Positions 48,490 to 60,920 of a DNA stretch of 64,000 nt are shown here, one piece after another. The position numbers and the translations under genes were made by a program. Every line of letters begins with the position of its first letter. Position 1 is the stretch's first letter. The DNA lies in contig NW_017386034.1 of assembly GCF_000237925.1 (NCBI RefSeq), forward strand, positions 946,299 to 1,010,298. The letters are read 5' to 3'. Below the pieces are notes generated by a model, which searched no databases, was not told the origin of the DNA, and saw only the letters and a list, made by a program, of their open reading frames with translations. This DNA is from Schistosoma mansoni. Its lineage: Eukaryota > Platyhelminthes > Trematoda > Strigeidida > Schistosomatidae.

Positions 48490-48650
48490 GAAGTACGATT
48501 AAAAACCATGTATCACCAAACAACCATATCGCCCTTGTGCGAAACTTTTCAGCTGAGTACTACGCAACCCGAACACGGATCGAACCCAGGAAATTTAGTC
48601 TTCACTGTGAACCCTTAACTATAACAAATACTAGATCGGCCTTCAGTGGC
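48490..48650 (-). repeat. SINE relic, minus strand
   Basis: The minus strand shows a box-B-like CCTGGGTTCGATCCGTG, preceded by a blurred box A and followed by CAGCTGAAAAG where a ribozyme would start. The core is lost. Confidence 0.35.
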
Positions 48651-50460
48651 ACAATATCAAATGCTATTAATCTGAAGCGTAGTGAGACAACTTAGTGACA
48701 CTGATGACCAGTGTTTTGACCCCGAAATTATTGAACAGCCCCCGTCAAGAATACTCAGTCTTTTGTCCGTTGGATGTTCAGTGAATTTCAAATAAGCTTG
48801 CTTCCCGACAGGCAATGCTATTGTGAGGGGCGGTGTCCAAAACCTGATACTGATATATAGTATGCTACACGCTAACTATTTGAGTGAGAACACAAGTGTG
48901 AGCGAGAAAACGTATTAGGCTACTGAATAAAAAGCACAAATACTTACCCATATATGTACCACTCTAATCGTTAGGAAATTGATCCATTTCATAACCAATG
49001 AAACGCACTTGTCCTTTGGGTCACTTCTGATTGACCTTCGCACTAAGCTACTTCTGATTGGCTCTCAGTATCAAACGCCTTACTTTAATTATCGTTTATT
49101 TTGTATTCCATTCTAAGAATGAGATGATTGATAGACTGTGGAAACACTTTTTTCAACCAAATGTCCTTCCTACTGATATTCATCAATTTGGGTGACTACA
49201 TAGAACTTAATTTTGTTTCTGTGATTAAGCACTGCTCGACCATCTCATATTAATTCAGAAAACCAAACACACATATTCCCTTTCCATAACGGATAGACTG
49301 AAACTTAGATAATTTATTAATACATTATACTAGTCGGACGTTAAACTGGTTTCCATAGGAATCATTATTGAGTTTAGATATATCAATGTAATCAATAACC
49401 AGGGACTTAGGTTGATATGGTTCCAAACAAGCCACAGTGATGAGCACCAAATCACTCAGTATCTTTTTCCAAGTCTTTGATACCTTACAATCTTGAATCC
49501 TATTGACCTAAATGTCAATACAATGGATATTATTTTTCTAATTTGACTTTTCTCCCGATCGGTAGATCTGAAAAGAGACAACTTGACTTGGTACAGATTT
49601 GTATCTGGTTGTAAATTGTTTATATCTTCCCGAAGTCTATTGAGGTAGCTTAATTCACGCTGAAATCTTGAAATACGACTTCTACGGTAATTTCACCGAC
49701 AAACACTTAGCCTGGATGTCACTGAGAATGGTGAAATATGGATACAAATATCTTCATCCAACGGATGTCAAACTAAAGAACCCTACCAATGCGTCCTTGA
49801 AAAACAAATTGCAAAACATAACCACACAAACTATGTAATTTCTCTGGGATTGAAGTCTGGTATCTAATTCCTTACATTCCCACGAAAATAACCAATCAGC
49901 ACAAACACTTTCACATGAAAACGAATCAAAACAACCTGTCGTTACCGAGCCCTTTCGCTAGGTGTATTACACACTGTGTATTACCATATTAACGTCCCAA
50001 GTTTTAATACTAGTGTTAGCCGTTAAAAAGTAGGTAGATTACTTTACCCAGCCAACAGCCAAAAACATGAAAGACGGTCATGTATATAATATATTAATAT
50101 AACATTTATTTCAATCAAAAACAATTTACATAAGACCTAATGGTAAAAATACTTTTTTAACAAAGACCAATAAACATTTCAAAAAGAATAAGCTAAATAA
50201 ACAATGAATGAAAACGGGGGAAACATAATTAGTTTCATTTGTATGCAAATAAACAAGCATTTATAAAACAAGTGTGTAAAGTAAAAAACAATAATATTAC
50301 CAAAAAATATAACAAAGTGAGTAAATAGGGTAGTATTACAAAATACACACACATCAGTGAACAAGCGTCCAAGAAAAACACTAAAAAAACGAACGTGATA
50401 AACAAGAGAACATACCTAATAAAATAGATTCTTACTATTACTGACTGAGTAGCCGAATGA

Positions 50461-50505
<45 letters not shown>

Positions 50506-51163
50506 CACGAACGGTCCTGGGAATTTAGAGAAAATGAGGATGAGATATGTGAAAAATGATGAGGTGGAATAAATGAAATTACACGAAGAAATGAATAAAG
50601 TTGGAGGGAAACAGTTAGTTATTTAAATAATCAGCATGATTATACATAAATGCAATTGAAGTTTACACTTCTCAAAATTAAAATATAACTAATATAGGGA
50701 AACAAAAGTATGGGACACAAATTGAATAGCATTATTAGTGACTAATTAAGAATAAAAATAACTCAAAAGAACTATTTGAAATATGGTTTAAAAAAAGTCA
50801 TTGCATGTATGATAAGGATGCTGCACTTGTTAATAGTAATACCGCTACTACAGATAGTAATAATAATAATAAAACTGAAGTCATTTGAAAAATTCCTTAG
50901 ATAACGACAATATTATACTACATTCGGATAAGAACTGCTAACTTGCGTGTGTATGTGTATACATGTATATAGATATCGTCAGCAGAAAGGAAACAATTTT
51001 TACAAATCTATAGAGTCCAGATAATTCACTTTATATATGTAGGTAGAAAAAAATAGAAAATCCCAGTTAACACTGATAGTATTGAATAATATTAGTAAAC
51101 TTGTAATTGATTAGCATTCGAATAGACAATGTGTAAATAACATCCATGCTATGCTAAAATGAA
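48651..51163. other. AT-rich DNA with one TA tract
   Basis: (TA)n at 50464-50502. The rest, including a somewhat GC-richer part at 48650-50000, yields no recognisable gene or repeat. The 3' UTR of the minus-strand gene ending at 51164 presumably falls here. Confidence 0.35.
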
Positions 51164-51270
51164 TTAAATGCCTAAACGTTTAGCAAGACGTTGTCTAACT
51201 GTTATATTGGATTTAGTTCGTGGTTTTTGTGAATTTACTGTCATATGCGAATGCAATGTTGAAGTATCTA
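51164..51270 (-). CDS. Unknown basic protein, terminal exon
   Basis: A strong acceptor (CTCTTTTATCCCAG) is followed by two bases completing a split Val codon, 34 codons and TAA (51166-51164). It reads DTSTLHSHMTVNSQK, then PRTKSNITVRQRLAKRLGI. Phase fits exon 52031-52091 exactly. The end is basic and probably helical (VRQRLAKRLGI). I do not recognise the family. Codon use and splice signals look like a real gene on the minus strand. Confidence 0.65.
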
Positions 51271-51485
51271 CTGGGATAAAAGAGGGGAAAAGGAGAGCAA
51301 CAGGAAAATTAGGATAAATAAATATGAAAAGAGGAATAAATAAACAAAACAATAGATTCTTGTTACTATCTCTTAAAACGAAAACAACACAATAGTAACA
51401 ACAACTAAACGAATGCATTCATGACTCAGTGGTAATTAAAAACCAATCAAATTAATTGTTTTGATTTACAACACAATAGTAACAG

Positions 51486-51487
<2 letters not shown>

Positions 51488-51537
<50 letters not shown>
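51488..51537. repeat. TA microsatellite
   Basis: A (TA)n run of about 50 bp in an intron of the minus-strand gene. Confidence 0.95.
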
Positions 51538-51542
<5 letters not shown>

Positions 51543-52030
51543 CAATGAAATCCATGACATATGTATCACTAGGAATTTTAAAGGTAGCTAAATGTAAATA
51601 TAAAGCGTTCTTAGCTTCTCTTTTGGAAAAATATGCCGTTTTTATTTTCGATAGAACAAAGGTTCCCAACTGACAACAACTATGTAAAAATTTGTTACTA
51701 TGACTGCAATTCATATGATTTTGGAAAAATACTATTCAAAACTATTAATATTGTATCGCTTTATCTATGTATCCGTAACTATGCTGACAATAATCTTTGT
51801 TCAAAGAGTAGGGAAAAAGACAGACTTATAGTCAATTAAACTAAATAAAACAAACCATACTGGGCTGTTATTAGTTCTGCTACAATTCAGTAAACAAGAA
51901 CATATTTGTACACTACAATATTTGTTAACATCATGAATCTGGTTAAATCAAATTAGTTTAACCAGGAAATGAATTAATAACTACCGAGAGAGAAGTGAAA
52001 ATTCAGAGACTAGAAATGGTTTTTACTAAC

Positions 52031-52091
52031 CTTTAGGTTTTAAAGCACTCGAGCCCGATGATGATGGATTAACTTCACTGAGTAGAGGGTG
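52031..52091 (-). CDS. Unknown basic protein, penultimate exon
   Basis: A 61-bp exon lies between TTATTTTCTACAG and AAAG/GTTAGTA. It reads HPLLSEVNPSSSGSSALKPK plus one base of a split codon. It begins in phase 0, matching the end of exon 53504-53595, and ends in phase 1, matching 51164-51270. The Ser-rich linker suggests a disordered segment. Confidence 0.6.
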
Positions 52092-53503
52092 CTGTAGAAA
52101 ATAAATGAGAAGTACAGTGTTCAATAACAAAAAGTCATGCATTTCATGCACACAGAGATAGTTTTCACTACTGCATTGTTTTAATAAATAAAATTTCATA
52201 AATATTCAAACGAATGTAAACATTTTAAAGGATAATTTATTAGTCGATAATGCATACAACAACAAGTTAGTAAATAATAAACATTAATGTATACAACCAT
52301 ATCATGCCATAATTAACCACAGTGAAGATATGTAACTTGAAAAATAAAGTGTTATTGATCGAACGTACCATGTTAATTTAGATAACATTAGAAATTCACA
52401 CGAAACTTTCTTTGGGTTAAAATACAAGAATATATTCTACAGAATAGTTTAGTTGTTCTTTCTTATTCAGAACTTTTTAACCAAGATATTTTTTTATTCC
52501 AAATTTTATGACTTATATGCAGACTACGATATTGTTTGTGAGATACGACAGATGGTTTTCCTAAGAAACCATTCTCTAAACGTTTAATCCATAAAGAGAG
52601 AGGGCGATGAAGGGATGTGTGGTATTATGGTAGTTGAAAGAAAAAGTAGGCTCATAAGCGATTTGCTTTTCCAGGATCCTAGGGCGCATGTGTACTATTG
52701 ATTTGAAGCTGGCGTTTTTCAGCTCGCGTTCTTATTGCATAGTTCCCAAGCACAGTTCTGATTTCTCTATAAATATCAACGTACTTTTTCTGCTGTTATC
52801 ACCTGTAGAGGTTGTGAAAAATTCTTTCTCTATTTTGTATTTGTTGGGGGCTGAGTTGACGGGTTTCTGGAAAATATAACAGGGATTTTCTTGTGAGTTC
52901 CTGAGCCTTATGCCTATTCATGTGAACTATGTAGCCACTCTAATGCATAAGAAACTGTAATAGACGGTTCTTAACTGTTCCGACTTATTAAAATAAGTGG
53001 TTTGATAGTAGCCACGACGATAGAGGGTTTATTGATAAGTTCTCAAAAACAAAGGCTAAAACAAGTGAAGAAGAACATTGAAGAAACATCAACGGTGAAT
53101 AGGCTACATCTCGACAACATAGCACGAAGTTACCGCCTGAATGTTGTCAGTTGTAATCATTGACTCATCACATACTAAAAAAAGGGTGAAAAGGAATCGC
53201 AAAGAATAAAAAACTCCGAATCGGTTACCTTAAGTTGTCAAGTTCATCAAACCAAAAATACTAGCTAAGTTGATCGAGTGTTAGATAACCTCAAGACCTT
53301 GGCTAGTTTAATAAATTTACAGCTTATATTGTTCTTGTTATACTTAGTGTTTATAAAACCAAACAATGATAACAACAGGGAATAGAACTTGGATATTTAC
53401 ATGATCTAGACTGATTTAAATATGTCTCAATAGTATCATTTTTGGATAGGAAATCCCATTGAATAGTCAAAAATTATATTAGTTAAACACTAGAAGCATT
53501 TAC

Positions 53504-53595
53504 CAATGACTTTTTATCTCTTTTTAAATTAGAAACAACAAGCTTTGAACTCTTTGACTTCCATTTAGTTGCACCAAATCTACGACGCGTAGGAC
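53504..53595 (-). CDS. Unknown basic protein, third exon from the end
   Basis: A 92-bp exon follows TTTTACTTTACAG and ends at TTG/GTAAATG. After two bases of a split codon it reads PTRRRFGATKWKSKSSKL, then VVSNLKRDKKSL. Eleven of 30 residues are Lys or Arg, suggesting a nucleic-acid-binding or nuclear-localisation role, which is inference only. Exons further upstream were not found with confidence. The Ty3/Gypsy element lies on that side, so it may sit in an intron of this gene. Confidence 0.6.
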
Positions 53596-53941
53596 CTGTA
53601 AAGTAAAACAATGTAGAAGAGAAATGTACGACCAGTTGCTAATGTTAAACTAGAAACATACTATTTTCAGAACAGACAAGACATTTTTACAATTTAAAAG
53701 ACTATTGAAAATAGGAGTAAAATGAGTATAATATATGCCTATAGCCAAATTTCCTTTTCCATTGTGTTTGAAGAGTGAATAAGTTCTTGCATAGTTGAAG
53801 GTATGCATATGAGAATTTATTTCTACACTTATGTGAAAGGAATACTACTTAGTGTTAGCTTTATGAAAAGACTCTTACTCTAAAACCTGTCAGCAGAGTG
53901 AGATTATATTAAAGCTCCATTAGCTCGTACCACAACCAGAT

Positions 53942-53943
<2 letters not shown>

Positions 53944-53978
<35 letters not shown>
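53944..53978. repeat. TA microsatellite
   Basis: (TA)n about 170 bases before the 5' LTR of the Gypsy element. Confidence 0.95.
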
Positions 53979-53980
<2 letters not shown>

Positions 53981-54150
53981 CTTGTTTACATTCTTGCATA
54001 TATGCATCACAGAAAAGCTGTAAATGTAACAGGGAAAAAACAATGTATATTCTGGCGATCGTAAATGCACTTAGCTATTGAGATACAGGAACTTACAGTT
54101 TTTTGATAATATAGATCGTAACATCTGAGAACAATTAAACCCCTTGAGTT

Positions 54151-54579
54151 TGTAGCAAGCCCATTCAACTACTGTATTTTTTGTGTGCTCTCTGTAATCC
54201 TAACATTTAACCCACTGTAAATTTATGTGTGAGTCTGATTGAGCGCATGCTGCACATCAATCCTTAATTTGTTCTCTCATTGGTTGTAAACAAAGACAAT
54301 CAATAATTTATCCACAATCCATTAACACTCAAAAATATATAAGGATTTTTACCACACACACACACACTCACTTGTTTTCCCGGTGTGCTTGCTATCTGTA
54401 CGCTTGTGGATTTTACCGAGCTTCAACAATAAACTATCTCTATAACTGGTGTTCAGGCTTTTGAATAAATCTCGAGTAAACCCGTAATTCTACTAGGAGA
54501 TTTAGCCTGCAGTAAATATTCAGTTAGCGGGATATTATTTATTTATTGGAGTCAGATATAGAGGAATTAATCCTCTACA
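54151..54579 (+). repeat. 5' LTR of Gypsy element
   Basis: Runs from TGTAGCAAGCCC to CCTCTACA, 429 bp. Roughly 97% like the 3' LTR. It contains a short CA-repeat and a TATATAAGG promoter-like motif near 54337. Confidence 0.9.
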
Positions 54580-54700
54580 AAATTGGTGAGCCGTATTTCG
54601 AACACGCACCATTCTTCTACAAAGTTGGTGAGCCGCATTTTGAACACGCACCATTATTCCACAAAGTTGGTAATCCGCTTTTTGAACGCGCACCATCTCT
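54575..54700 (+). repeat. Triplicated primer-binding region (42-bp tandem repeat x3)
   Basis: Three copies of a 42-bp unit start at 54575, 54617 and 54659. Each has ACAAARTTGGT, then a CCGYATTTYGAAC-like block and CGCACCAT. The first unit begins with the last five bases of the LTR and contains the primer-binding site TTGGTGAGCC. The period is exact and is a multiple of three. Confidence 0.85.
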
Positions 54701-57700
54701 CTACAAGTCTGCTGAACATTCTCTAATCATATCATAAAGAATTTCACATTGGAATTACTGTTACAGATATTAACAATTCATTAACAGTCATAGTATATTC
54801 ATTCATAACATTGTCCCTTTGGAATTATATCGATATACTCGCATATTTGTACCCAAAGTGACAGTTTTTTTTATTCGGTGAGTCTCATATATTTCCTGTT
54901 GTTATTGGTTATTTCTTCATATTGTATATCTCAATCCACAGCTTATTATTATTACTGCAGATATTATTTCTTTGTATCATGTCACTCGATAATTCGCTTA
55001 GCCTTTCATCTAAGTCTATTTCCGTGGGTGCCATCTCTGTACCTTTACCTGTTTTTAATCCTCGAAAGGCAGAACTCTGGTTTGCACGCTTAGAAAGCTT
55101 TTATGTTACAAACAAAATCACAAGCCAGATCACGAAATTTAGTTACGCAAATTCGTTGCTGACGGATGACGTTATTGAGCAAGTGCCTGACGTCATTTTT
55201 AAACCGGATCCTGACTCACCATATGATTGCCTAAAAAGAGAGGTCATACGTGTTACATCTCTCTCTGACCAGCAGACTATCGATCAACTTCTAGCCAATG
55301 TAGAGCTAGGTGATAACACACCTTCCCAATTAAAACGCCATATGACAAGTGTTTTAGGGGATCGTATAGTTGATAAACGTCTATTATATCAATTGTGGCT
55401 CAGACGCCTCCCACAAAACATACAGCAGATACTCGCAATTCGAGACGAGGATGTCGATTTTAACAAGTTGGCAGACATAGCCGATCGAATTTACGAGCGG
55501 ACCAGGACTCACTCGGTATTACGCGTACAAACAAACTCAACCGACGAGATCGCCGAGTTACGACAGACAGTCGACGTCCTCACTAAACAGATAGCTCAGC
55601 TACAACTTTCGAATGCCCACCACTGCAAGTGTAGAGGAAGGTCCAAAAGTCGTACACGTCGTAGTCCAAGCACCATCCGACATAACATTTGCTGGTACCA
55701 TAAAACGTTTGGTAAACAAGCTAAAAAGTGTATTCCTCCCTGTAATTTTGCAAGCACACGGAAAAGGGAACATCAAGGCCGACAATTAGTGACGACTGCG
55801 GTCACCGGCCACAACTCACACGAAAGTCGTTTGTTATATGTCACGGACAGAAGAACCGGGACACAGTTCTTAGTCGACACAGGGGCAGAGGTTAGTGTAG
55901 TACCACCTACTGCACTCGAGAAAAAGACACCTGACCCCATACTGAAACTAAGAGCCGCGAATAGATCCGAGATCAAGACATACGGCAAAAGACATTTACA
56001 ACTGCATTTCGGTCCCAAATCCAACTTCTCATGGAACTTCATCATAGCTGATGTTCTTGTTCCCATAATCGGTGTTGATTTCCTGCAATCACATAAAATA
56101 CTCGTAGACCTTAGAAACCGGAAACTAGTACTTGCCGATCACAGCAGCGAAATCAAAGGAATTCTATCTAATGAGAAATCTATACATTTATTGGTCAAAC
56201 CTCATCGCGAGAATGACAAGTACGTCAATTTACTTAAACAGTTCCCAAACTTATTAAGACCGTGTTTCAAACGTGACAAACTGACACATACTGTCGTACA
56301 CCACATTAAGACAGAGGGACCACCAGTATTCGCACGTCCAAGACGCCTTGACCCCTCTCGTCTGGCTCTCGCAAAGAATGAATTCAACAAGATGATAGAG
56401 TTGGGTATCATACGCCCCTCCGATAGTCCATGGGCATCACCGCTACATATGGTACCTAAGAAAAACTCTTCTGAGGTTAGACCTTGTGGCGATTACAGAG
56501 CTCTTAACAGCAGGACTATACCAGATAGATATCCGCCTCTACACTTACATGACTTTACTCACAGTCTATCTGATGCAACGATTTTTTCAAAGGTTGACCT
56601 TGTCCGTGCCTACCACCACATCCCAATTCACCCGGATGATGTTCCTAAAACAGCCATCACTACCCCATTTGGGTTATACGAATTCGTCCGCATGCCTTTT
56701 GGATTGAAGAATGCTGCACAAAGTTTCCAACGTTTTATTGATCAAGTCGTACGTGGCTTACCGTTTGTATATGCCTACATAGATGACTTACTTATCGCCA
56801 GCAAAGACGAAAACGAACATCTAACTCATCTAAAATTGCTTTTTGAGAAGCTAAACGAGTATGGGTTAACAGTCAATCTCGACAAGTGTGAGTTTGGAAA
56901 GCAATCCCTCACCTTTCTAGGCCACTTACTCGACAATCAAGGTATTAGACCGGTTCCTGAGGAAACACAAATCATTAAAAATTATCCCTTACCTGACTCC
57001 TTCAAGAAACTACGACGTTTCCTTGGGATGATCAACTTTTATCGACGTTTTATCCCGAAATGTGCTGACATAGCGAAACCGCTAACGGATTTCTTAAGGG
57101 GACGCGCCAAATCACTAATGATGACACCGCAAGCAATTCAAGCTTTCGAACAGTTGAAAAACGCCCTAAGCACTGAGGCGTTGCTGGTCCCACGGAAGGT
57201 TAACGCACCTTTAGCAGTAATGACCGACGCCTCTAATGTAGCGGTAGGTGCTGTACTTCAACAACGCGTCAATCAACAATGGTAACCCCTAGCATTTTTC
57301 TCAAAAAAGCTAAATTCGACGCAAACAAAATATAGCACATTCGGTAGAGAATTGTTGGCCGTCTATTTAGCCATCAAACACTTCCGGTATATGTTAGAAG
57401 GCAATTCTTTTACAATATTTACTGATCACAAGCCGCTAACTAAATCCTTGATGCAAAACCACGATAAATACAGTCCACGCGAAATTCGTCAACTAGAATT
57501 CATTTCGCAATTTGCAGCTGATATACGCTATATAAAAGGCATGGAAAACGATGCAGCAGATGCACTATCTAGATTAAATATTAGTACCTTCTCAATCCAT
57601 GATATAAATTATCAAGATATGGCGAAACATCAAAAGCTCGACATGGAGCTAGAAAAACTTTTACAATCTAGTGAAACGAAACTATTATTCCAAAACATTC

Positions 57701-59206
57701 CCATAAACAACAAGGACACCTTAACCTGTGATATCTCAACAGGTAGAACTCGCCCCTTTGTACCTTATGATATGAGACGAAACATTTTTGAGAAATTGCA
57801 CAACATATCCCATCCAGGTATAAAAGCCACTGTAAAGCTTATTACAGATAGGTTTGTGTGGCCAAACATAAACAAAGATGTACGAAAATGGTCTCGGGAA
57901 TGCATCCAGTGCCAGAAGTCGAAAGTACACAGGCACATCATATCTCCTGCAGGAAATTTTCCCGTCGCTAGCTGTAGGTTCGACCACATTCATATGGACA
58001 TTGTTGGACCGTTACCAATTTCCAATGGCTATACGCATATACTAACGTGTATAGATAGATTCACGAGATGGCCCGTAGCCGTCCCGTTAAAAGATACATC
58101 GGCATCAACAGTGGCGAGGAAATTAGTGAAACACTGGATTACAAATTTCGATGTCCCATCAACAATTACGACTGATCGTGGGGCTCAGTTTGAAAGCAAA
58201 CTCTTTCAACAACTTACAGACACCTTTGGTATAAAGAGAATCAGAACCACTGCTTATCATCCAAATGCTAACGGAATGATAGAAAGGTTCCATCGACAAC
58301 TAAAAGCCTCTTTGACGGCCGCAGGAGGAAATTACAAATGGGATGCCAAGCTTCCTTTGATATTATTAGGCATTCGCTCAACCATCAAACAGGACATCGG
58401 TTGTTGTGCGGCTGAGTTGGTTTATGGGACGACATTACGTTTACCGGGTGAGTTTTTCGACCGTGCAACAGATGTTCCAGCAGATATAACCAATTACGTG
58501 CAACAATTGAAACGACAGATGGAAACCATTAGGTCCGTCGCACCACGAACTCAGAAGGCGAAGTCATTCGTGCCCATCGAATTAGACAAGTGTTCACATG
58601 TATTCGTCAGAAATGATAGGGTACGACAGCCTTTACAGACCCCTTACGACGGCCCTTTTAAAATTGTCCGAAAAGACAACAAAACAGTTACGATTGAAAA
58701 AGCTGGTAAACATGATACTGTTAGCATCGACAGAATAAAACCAGCGTTTTTAGAGCATGTCGAGGAACAAACAACAAAATCATGCAAATCCGCATCAAAG
58801 CAAGCACCACATAAACTACCTGCAACAAGCAATACTTCATACCAAAGTTCAACGGCTACAGAAACTACTACAAGATCAGGTAGGAGAGTACACTTTCCGG
58901 ATAGGTACGTAGCAACAACCATACTTATCTAGCCCAAATGCTACAAATTGTTCTCTATTTTTATTAACTGTTCTTTATTGGCCCCACGGATTTTCATTAA
59001 ACTTTTAACTTCATGCAATCCTTATACACATACATAAAACGTTTCAACACATAAAAACTGTAATTACAGCTTAACGCTTACTCATCACATCGGATTGTAC
59101 ATTTATTTTATAAACATTTTTTTTATCACTTTGTCGAACATAGATGTTAATAAAAAAATATCTTTTTTATAGAAAAAAAAACATCTACGTTCTGGATGGG
59201 AGCTTA

Positions 59207-59641
59207 TGTAGCAAGCCCATTCAATTACTGTATTTTTTGTGTGCTCTCTGTAATCCTAACATTTAATCCACTGTAAATTTATGTGTGAGTCTGATTGAGC
59301 GCATGTCTGCACATCAATCCTTAATTTGTTCTCTCATTGGTTGTAAACAAAGACAATCAATAATTTATCCACAATCCATTAACACTCAAAAATATATATG
59401 GATTTTTAACACTCACTCACACACACACACACACTTGTTTTCCCGGTGTGCTTGCTATCTGTACGCTTGTGGATTTTACCGAGCTTCAACAACAAACTAT
59501 CTCTATAACTGGTGTTCAGGCTTTTGAATAATCTCGAGTAAACCCGTAATTCTACTAGGAGATTTAGCCTGCAGTAAATAATCAGTTAGCGGGATATTAT
59601 TTATTTATTGGAGTCAGATATAGAGGAATTAATCCTCAACA
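59207..59641 (+). repeat. 3' LTR of Gypsy element
   Basis: TGTAGCAAGCCC to CCTCAACA, 435 bp. It is preceded by a purine-rich GGATGGGAGC, a candidate polypurine tract. Confidence 0.9.
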
Positions 59642-60449
59642 ATTTAAACACTCAATAAATCCAAACTGATGTTGATTTAGGATGATGCTACTAAGCTTGG
59701 AATTTTGAAACTCTTAGAAATGCTAAAATTATTAACTAGTTTAAAATTTGTTTAAATCAAAAGTACTGTAGACTCATTGTGTGTGAATAGATCCTGGGAT
59801 TCACCAAAACTGTGATGAGATTTTGAAAAATTACTCTGAACGTTATTTTGTTCTGACAACGGTTCAAAAGATAAAGTCAATACTGTTTAATTGTATAAAT
59901 CCAACATCCCACCTACTGAATAGTTTCACCTATCTATACAATGTTTTTTTAAATTTGAAATTCAGAGTAGTTGTGTATTTCAGTGAGTTGCCTTTTTTAT
60001 ACTTGTAGTTCTGAAAAAATCATTTTATTGGGAGGTGACCTACATAGCTAAATTTTTTTAAATTAAATCAAAAACCTCTGTATAACCTTCTTCCTTTGCC
60101 CACGTACACAATTAGGCATTAATATTTTGCGAAACGCCCCTCACAGTGAAACTAAAAATATACTAAGATAATTATAAATTTGTGAACAAGCGGCTTGATA
60201 AAATGAATCATAACTTTACTACATTGAACAACTTTGTTCAAACTATTATAAGAAAAGCTGACTATTACTGAATAGTATCAAAATACAACATTCGAAGACA
60301 TATTCATCCATATGAACCTTCTTTCCTGAGTCCAGAGTATGCAAACATTAAGTTTTTAATAGGTTTCAACCAACTGTACACTCACCATCCCAGACGTTCC
60401 AAAACTTGGATTCCTATATTGGAATATTGTTTTATTCTCCTTTTTGTAG
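59642..60449. other. Intron upstream of SAMHD1-like exon
   Basis: No exon for the missing HD-domain core was found here. The last 30 bases form the pyrimidine-rich acceptor (TTCTCCTTTTTGTAG). Confidence 0.4.
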
Positions 60450-60920
60450 GCTATGATTATTGATGCTCTTGAATTAATAGAACCTGTGCTTAATCTTCGA
60501 TCTATTAGCATGGAGGCATTCAAATGTCAAAATCCAGATAGTTTGAATGATTTTCTTAAACTTCATGACTCACTTTTATGGGATATTTTTTATGGACGAG
60601 GATCATTATCAAAAGTTACTTCGAAAGATTTTCTTCCTCGAATTCAACAAGCTCAGTCTCTAATGCGTCGTATTTTAAGTCGAGATCTGTATACCTATAT
60701 TGATAGTATATATGAAATGACATACTATGCACCGATTGTTGAAAATAATAGTTATCCGCATTCTTTCAATTCTATAAAGTCCCCTGATTTGATCAATGAA
60801 ATAGCAACTGAATCACTAACATTGCGATCAATGGGGTTAGGACTTGGTCCTAGAAAAAGTTTATGCTATGAACCAATTTCACCTTATTATAGGACATTCG
60901 GAGTGACCTCTAATAATAAA
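60450..60920 (+). CDS. SAMHD1-like HD-domain protein, internal exon
   Basis: SAMHD1-type enzymes hydrolyse dNTPs to deoxynucleosides and triphosphate. The exon opens after CTTTTTGTAG with A-MIIDALELIEPVLNL, matching the helix after the HD core (MIxDA). It continues with LNDFLKLHDSLLWDIFYGRG and QSLMRRILSRDLYTYIDS, which follows SAMHD1's D-x-I-x-x-x-I-L-Y, then R-x-L-[FY]-K/T-Y-[VI] layout. The last part (residues 95-157) is more divergent. A donor AAA/GTTAGT ends the exon in phase 0 at 60920; read without splicing, the frame stops at 60938. The metal-binding H..HD..D residues would be in upstream exons that I did not find in the window. Confidence 0.65.

Larger units (their letters stand above)
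54151..59641 (+). mobile_element. Ty3/Gypsy LTR retrotransposon, CsRn1/Boudicca-like
   Basis: The element is 5.5 kb, with LTRs of about 430 bp. Parts in order: primer-binding region after the 5' LTR; Gag from about 54980, with an atypical box of the C-H-C-C type ([18 protein letters not shown], about 55690) instead of a CCHC knuckle; aspartic protease ([10 protein letters not shown], about 55880); reverse transcriptase (YIDDLL, about 56780); RNase H (TDAS, about 57220); and integrase with its zinc-binding H-H-C-C part near 57800-57930 and catalytic core near 58000-58330 (DIVGPLP, TDRGAQF). TGGTGA at the primer site and the C-H-C-C box point to the CsRn1 clade, which uses tRNA-Trp. It looks nearly whole, with about one break in the coding region. 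The LTRs differ at only about ten places, so it is young. No clear flanking duplication was seen. Confidence 0.9.

Noticed and set aside
51164-51418. A single 84-residue minus-strand protein
   Set aside because: Its first half is an intronic hydrophobic reading upstream of a strong CAG acceptor; only the last 34 codons look coding.
28321-53978. CRISPR, operon or bacterial features
   Set aside because: The TA tracts are simple microsatellites, introns are abundant, and nothing prokaryotic is present.
53985-54035. Possible upstream SAMHD1 exon (LAYMHHRKAV)
   Set aside because: It resembles the AYxHK helix before MIxDA, but it emerges from a TA tract, has no acceptor, and its possible donors do not join to 60450 with the expected spacing and phase.
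60379-60408. A 28-bp micro-exon on the minus strand that would join in phase to 53595
   Set aside because: It has an acceptor and a GTGAGT donor, and fluke micro-exons exist, but at this length chance matches are too likely and the Gypsy element would lie in the intron. Not supportable without transcripts.
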